Shown: one piece after another, positions 61,158 through 64,000 of the stretch
Numbering within the stretch: position 1 is the first letter of the stretch
Layout of the letters: every line of letters starts with the position of its first letter
Assembly (NCBI RefSeq): GCF_018304965.1
Contig: NZ_JAGQED010000002.1
Span: forward strand, 62,001 to 126,000
DNA: 64,000 bases
From: Collimonas antrihumi
GTDB taxonomy: Bacteria > Pseudomonadota > Gammaproteobacteria > Burkholderiales > Burkholderiaceae_D
Direction: 5' to 3'
The notes under the pieces: model-generated
The model's database searches: none
Seen by the model: the letters and a program-made list of their open reading frames with translations, nothing else
What the model was told of the DNA's origin: nothing
Translations under genes and position numbers: made by a program

Positions 61158-62204
61158 TTGTCGAGCTATCCCGCACCACGCAATCAGGTTCCATTTGATC
61201 ACTACGGTTTTATCGACAACGCCAAGGCCATCGGCATGGTCCTGGTTGTTCTCGGTCACAGCAGAGGGCTGCCTGACTATCTTGTGACGCTGATATTCAG
61301 TTTTCACGTTCCGCTGTTTTTTTTCATTTCAGGGTTTTTGATCAAGCCAGGAAAACTGGATGTGGCCATTTTCCGCAATGCGAAAAAGGTATTGCGGACC
61401 TTGGCCATTCCTTATTTTCTGTTTTTCTTGCTCGCTTTCCTGTACTGGCTTGCTACGCGCAACATCGGCGCGAAAGCTTTGCTGTCTGCCGGCCAGACAT
61501 GGTATTTACCCATCGTCGGCTTGTTTACGGGGCTGGAATCCGATCTTTTTGTTGATCCCCCGCTCTGGTTTTTCCCTTGCCTGATCATGACGGCGATAAC
61601 CTATCACGCTTCTCGCAAGTTCCTGACTTTGACGATGGCGACCTGCCTGTTTGCGGTTCTTGCCTTCGTCATTACATTATTCTGGAAAGAGTCGCCCTAT
61701 AGACTTCCCTTAAGTCTGGACAGCATGTGGGTAGCGCTGTCGTTTTATGCGGTTGGACAGTATGTTCGCGAGAAGGATTTTTTTAGCAATATAAAACCCG
61801 GCTACCTGTTCCTTGTTTTTATTATTGCTGCGGCGCTGCTTGTTTATGCGACGGGATTTAACGGCAAGGTCGATTTCGCCAACATGCATTTCGGCAGATT
61901 GCCGGCGCTGTATATGCTGACCGCGTTGCTGGGAATTATCGCTACATTTGCTATTTCCGCGTTATTTCCAGTATCGAAAATAAGCGCTTGGATATCGAAA
62001 AACACCCTGACGATTTTTCCAGTGCATTTCATTTTCCTGAGCCTGATACGCGGCGTCATGGTTTCTCTGCATGCGATTCCGAGCGACTACGCCTATGGCG
62101 CCGAATGGAGTCTCGTCAGCAGTGCTTTATCGATCCTGTTTTGCGTTCCGCTCGTAGTTTTTTTACGCCGCTTGCCGATTTCAACAGCCAGGAATCCTTC
62201 TTGA
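61158..62204 (+). CDS. Acyltransferase 3 family membrane protein (GumF-like)
   Basis: A 348-residue protein with about ten helices. HYGFIDNAKAIGMVLVVLGHSRGL and PLFFFISGFLIKPGK match the GumF/GumG acyltransferase group, which acetylates mannose residues in xanthan. AAAGG lies about 9 bases before the TTG start at 61158; no ATG lies nearby. It is the last gene of the locus, and its end faces the chloride channel gene. Confidence 0.85.
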   Translation: MSSYPAPRNQVPFDHYGFIDNAKAIGMVLVVLGHSRGLPDYLVTLIFSFHVPLFFFISGFLIKPGKLDVAIFRNAKKVLRTLAIPYFLFFLLAFLYWLATRNIGAKALLSAGQTWYLPIVGLFTGLESDLFVDPPLWFFPCLIMTAITYHASRKFLTLTMATCLFAVLAFVITLFWKESPYRLPLSLDSMWVALSFYAVGQYVREKDFFSNIKPGYLFLVFIIAAALLVYATGFNGKVDFANMHFGRLPALYMLTALLGIIATFAISALFPVSKISAWISKNTLTIFPVHFIFLSLIRGVMVSLHAIPSDYAYGAEWSLVSSALSILFCVPLVVFLRRLPISTARNPS

Positions 62205-62252
62205 GAATGTCGCGGTTCCGCTGGCCTTGGTAATCGGCTGCTTTTCCATTTT

Positions 62253-64000
62253 TCAGCTCAACAGCCGCTCGCGCTTTTGCTCTTCATCAAAAAACAGCCG
62301 CGATGGCTTGATCAGGTCGCTGCGGCTGATGATGCCGATCAGGCGCCGGCTCTGCAAGTCGCTTACCACCGGCAACCGTTCCAGATGGTGGGTCGCCATG
62401 CGCGCGGCTGCGATACGGCAGGTTTCAGAAGGCAGCGCAACCAGTGCTGCGGATTGTTCAATGTAGGCAGGATTGAACAATGTCGTCAACGTGTTGCTGC
62501 CATCGGCCTGCGGACCGAAGCTGCTGCGTTCGACCATGCCTATCAAACCTTGCTCGATGTCGACCACCGGGTAGCTGCGATGTACTTGCTCCGCGCCGAA
62601 ATAGCGCTCCAGGGTTTCCGCGATCGAGAGGTTGGCGGGGATCGCCGCTACCGCATGCGTCATCACTTCATCGACATGCTGCCGTTCCAGCGGATCGACG
62701 CCATATTCGCGATAGATGTGATAACCGCGGCGAGCGATTTTTTCGGTCATGATCGAACGCCGCATGGTCAATACGGTAAAGCCGTAAGCGACGCCAGTGG
62801 TGAGCAGCAGCGGCAGCAAGGCGTTGGTGTCGTGGGTCAGGCCGAACGCGAAGACTGCAGCGGTAAGCGGCGCGCCCAATACGCCGGCCAGCACAGCCGC
62901 CATGCATACCAGCGGCCACAAATGCGCATCGCCGCCAGGCAACCAAGGCGCCAGCACGGTGCCGAGGCCGGCGCCGATAATCAATAGCGGCGCCAGGACA
63001 CCGCCGGAAGTGCCGGAACCGAGTGCGATGACCCAGATCACGGCTTTGACCACCAGCAGGCTCAGCGCCAGTTGCAAGGCCAGGTTACCGTTGAGCAGAT
63101 CGCCGATGACGTCGTAGCCGACGCCGAGCGCTCGCGGTTCAAAATAACCGCCTATCCCCACAGCGATGCCGCCCAATGCCGGCCACCACATCCAATGGAT
63201 CGGCAGTTTGCCGAACAGATCCTCAATCTTGTACAAGGCAGTCGACATCAATGCCGACAGTGCGCCACCCAGGATGCCTGCGATGACGCAAGAGAATAGG
63301 GCGCTAATGCCGATTTCCGATGTCTGCAATGGAAACAGCGGGCCAGTATCCAGTAGCAACGGGCGGGTGAATCCGGCGACGGCACAGGCGACAATGACCG
63401 GCAGCAGGCTGCGAGGCCGCAATTCGAACAGCAGCAGTTCCACCGCCAGCAGCACTGCCGCCACCGGTGTGCCGAACACCGCGGTCATGCCGGCTGCGGC
63501 GCCGGCCACCAGCAAGGTCTTGCGTTCGGCTCCGGTCAGATGGAAATGCTGGGCTATCAGCGAACCGATGGCGCCGCCGGTCATGATGATCGGGCCTTCT
63601 GCGCCAAACGGGCCGCCGCTGCCGATCACGATACCCGAAGACAGGGGCTTGAGTATGGCGACCTTGGCCGACATTTTACTTTTGCCGAACAGGATCGCTT
63701 CGATGGCTTCCGGAATCCCGTGGCCGCGGATTTTCTCGGACCCGAAGCGTGCAATCAGGCCGACAATCAAGCCGCCCAAAACAGGGAGCAGGATGACCCA
63801 GGCACCCAGGTGATTGCCGGCGGGTGAACGGGTAGCGAAAGACAGCGTTTGATAGAAGAACAGGTTGGTGAACAGCCGGATCAGGTTCAGCAGCGCAAAT
63901 GCCGCCAGCGTGCCGAAGCCGCCGATGACCACCGCGATCAGTGAAATCTTGAGCAGGCGCGTATCGGCCGCGAAATCGCGTTTGTGCGAATGATGGTTGG
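62253..64000 (-). CDS. clcB: ClcB-like voltage-gated chloride channel with CBS domains (N-terminus beyond window)
   Basis: At least 580 residues, still in frame at the window edge. The ClC motifs GSGGPFGAEGP (gating Glu in GAEGP), FGTPVAAVLLAVELLLFE and LGSGTSGGVLAPLLIIGAGLG are visible, followed by two C-terminal CBS domains (VMTHAVAAIPANLSIAE and LERLPVVSDLQSRRLIGIISRSDLI). This is a chloride channel or Cl-/H+ exchanger. The stop at 62253 is 48 bases from the end of the EPS locus. Confidence 0.93.
   Translation of the reverse strand, partial: NHHSHKRDFAADTRLLKISLIAVVIGGFGTLAAFALLNLIRLFTNLFFYQTLSFATRSPAGNHLGAWVILLPVLGGLIVGLIARFGSEKIRGHGIPEAIEAILFGKSKMSAKVAILKPLSSGIVIGSGGPFGAEGPIIMTGGAIGSLIAQHFHLTGAERKTLLVAGAAAGMTAVFGTPVAAVLLAVELLLFELRPRSLLPVIVACAVAGFTRPLLLDTGPLFPLQTSEIGISALFSCVIAGILGGALSALMSTALYKIEDLFGKLPIHWMWWPALGGIAVGIGGYFEPRALGVGYDVIGDLLNGNLALQLALSLLVVKAVIWVIALGSGTSGGVLAPLLIIGAGLGTVLAPWLPGGDAHLWPLVCMAAVLAGVLGAPLTAAVFAFGLTHDTNALLPLLLTTGVAYGFTVLTMRRSIMTEKIARRGYHIYREYGVDPLERQHVDEVMTHAVAAIPANLSIAETLERYFGAEQVHRSYPVVDIEQGLIGMVERSSFGPQADGSNTLTTLFNPAYIEQSAALVALPSETCRIAAARMATHHLERLPVVSDLQSRRLIGIISRSDLIKPSRLFFDEEQKRERLLS

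Overview
The window looks like chromosome from a betaproteobacterium of the Oxalobacteraceae; the closest fit I can suggest is a Collimonas-like soil bacterium. This rests on protein character, moderately high GC and gene content (Bordetella/Burkholderia-type FtrABCD, a fused LivM-LivG transporter protein, methanolan-type Eps proteins, a beta-type ygfZ / mltG-tmk-holB-pilZ neighbourhood). The genus is inference.

Layout. 1-1053: 5' part of ompR (minus), a small secreted basic protein, tRNA-Arg(ACG). 1301-4688: a Fur-box-preceded ferrous iron uptake operon ftrABCD. 4821-7900: an SBF-like symporter, the aldo/keto reductase tas, then a decay zone holding two broken transporter genes and a MITE-like palindromic insertion. 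8094-8480: cspA with promoter, leader and terminator. 8717-13646: branched-chain-type amino acid ABC transporter (binding protein, LivH, fused LivM-LivG, LivF). 13727-16959 (minus): polar amino acid binding protein, FAD-dependent amine oxidase and permease, with no ATPase gene. 17675-21585: FeeM-like N-acyltransferase and a large GGDEF/EAL protein. 21627-27559: LysE exporter, methyltransferase + SRPBCC pair, Dabb protein, thioesterase, GNAT, CoA-transferase, NRDE and DUF4936 proteins. 27567-34548: housekeeping block ygfZ, mltG-tmk-holB-pilZ, a GNAT, rdgB-hemW. 34640-38847: tRNA-Ser(TGA), a frameshifted Wzz-like gene with an 8-G tract, then a methyltransferase-like membrane protein, thermonuclease, haloacid dehalogenase and PAP2 phosphatase.

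40221-62204 is a 22-kb exopolysaccharide locus, all on the plus strand: epsL, epsB, a PEP-CTERM-like protein, epsD, epsE, epsF, epsG, a polymerase-like membrane protein, a GumH-like mannosyltransferase, an acyltransferase, a GH5 cellulase, a GT2, a Wzx-type flippase, a GumM/WecG-type GT, a sugar nucleotidyltransferase, manC, a phosphomannomutase, a DUF535 protein and a second acyltransferase. Family membership suggests a Wzx/Wzy-type acetylated heteropolysaccharide begun as Glc-PP-undecaprenol, extended by a second glucose and by mannose from GDP-mannose, so a xanthan/acetan-like polymer with a cellulose-like backbone. The co-encoded cellulase fits that backbone. A partial ClcB-like chloride channel (minus) closes the window.

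The most unusual signals are short tandem duplications (9-14 bp) at intra-operon junctions. In two places (31967-32011 and 52658-52813) the repeat units form chains of 4-5-codon mini-reading frames whose stop overlaps the next start and which lead exactly to the start codon of the downstream gene. Others are the G8 tract in the wzz-like gene, the degenerate PEP-CTERM signal with no exosortase in the locus, and a BY-kinase-like EpsG lacking the Walker A lysine.
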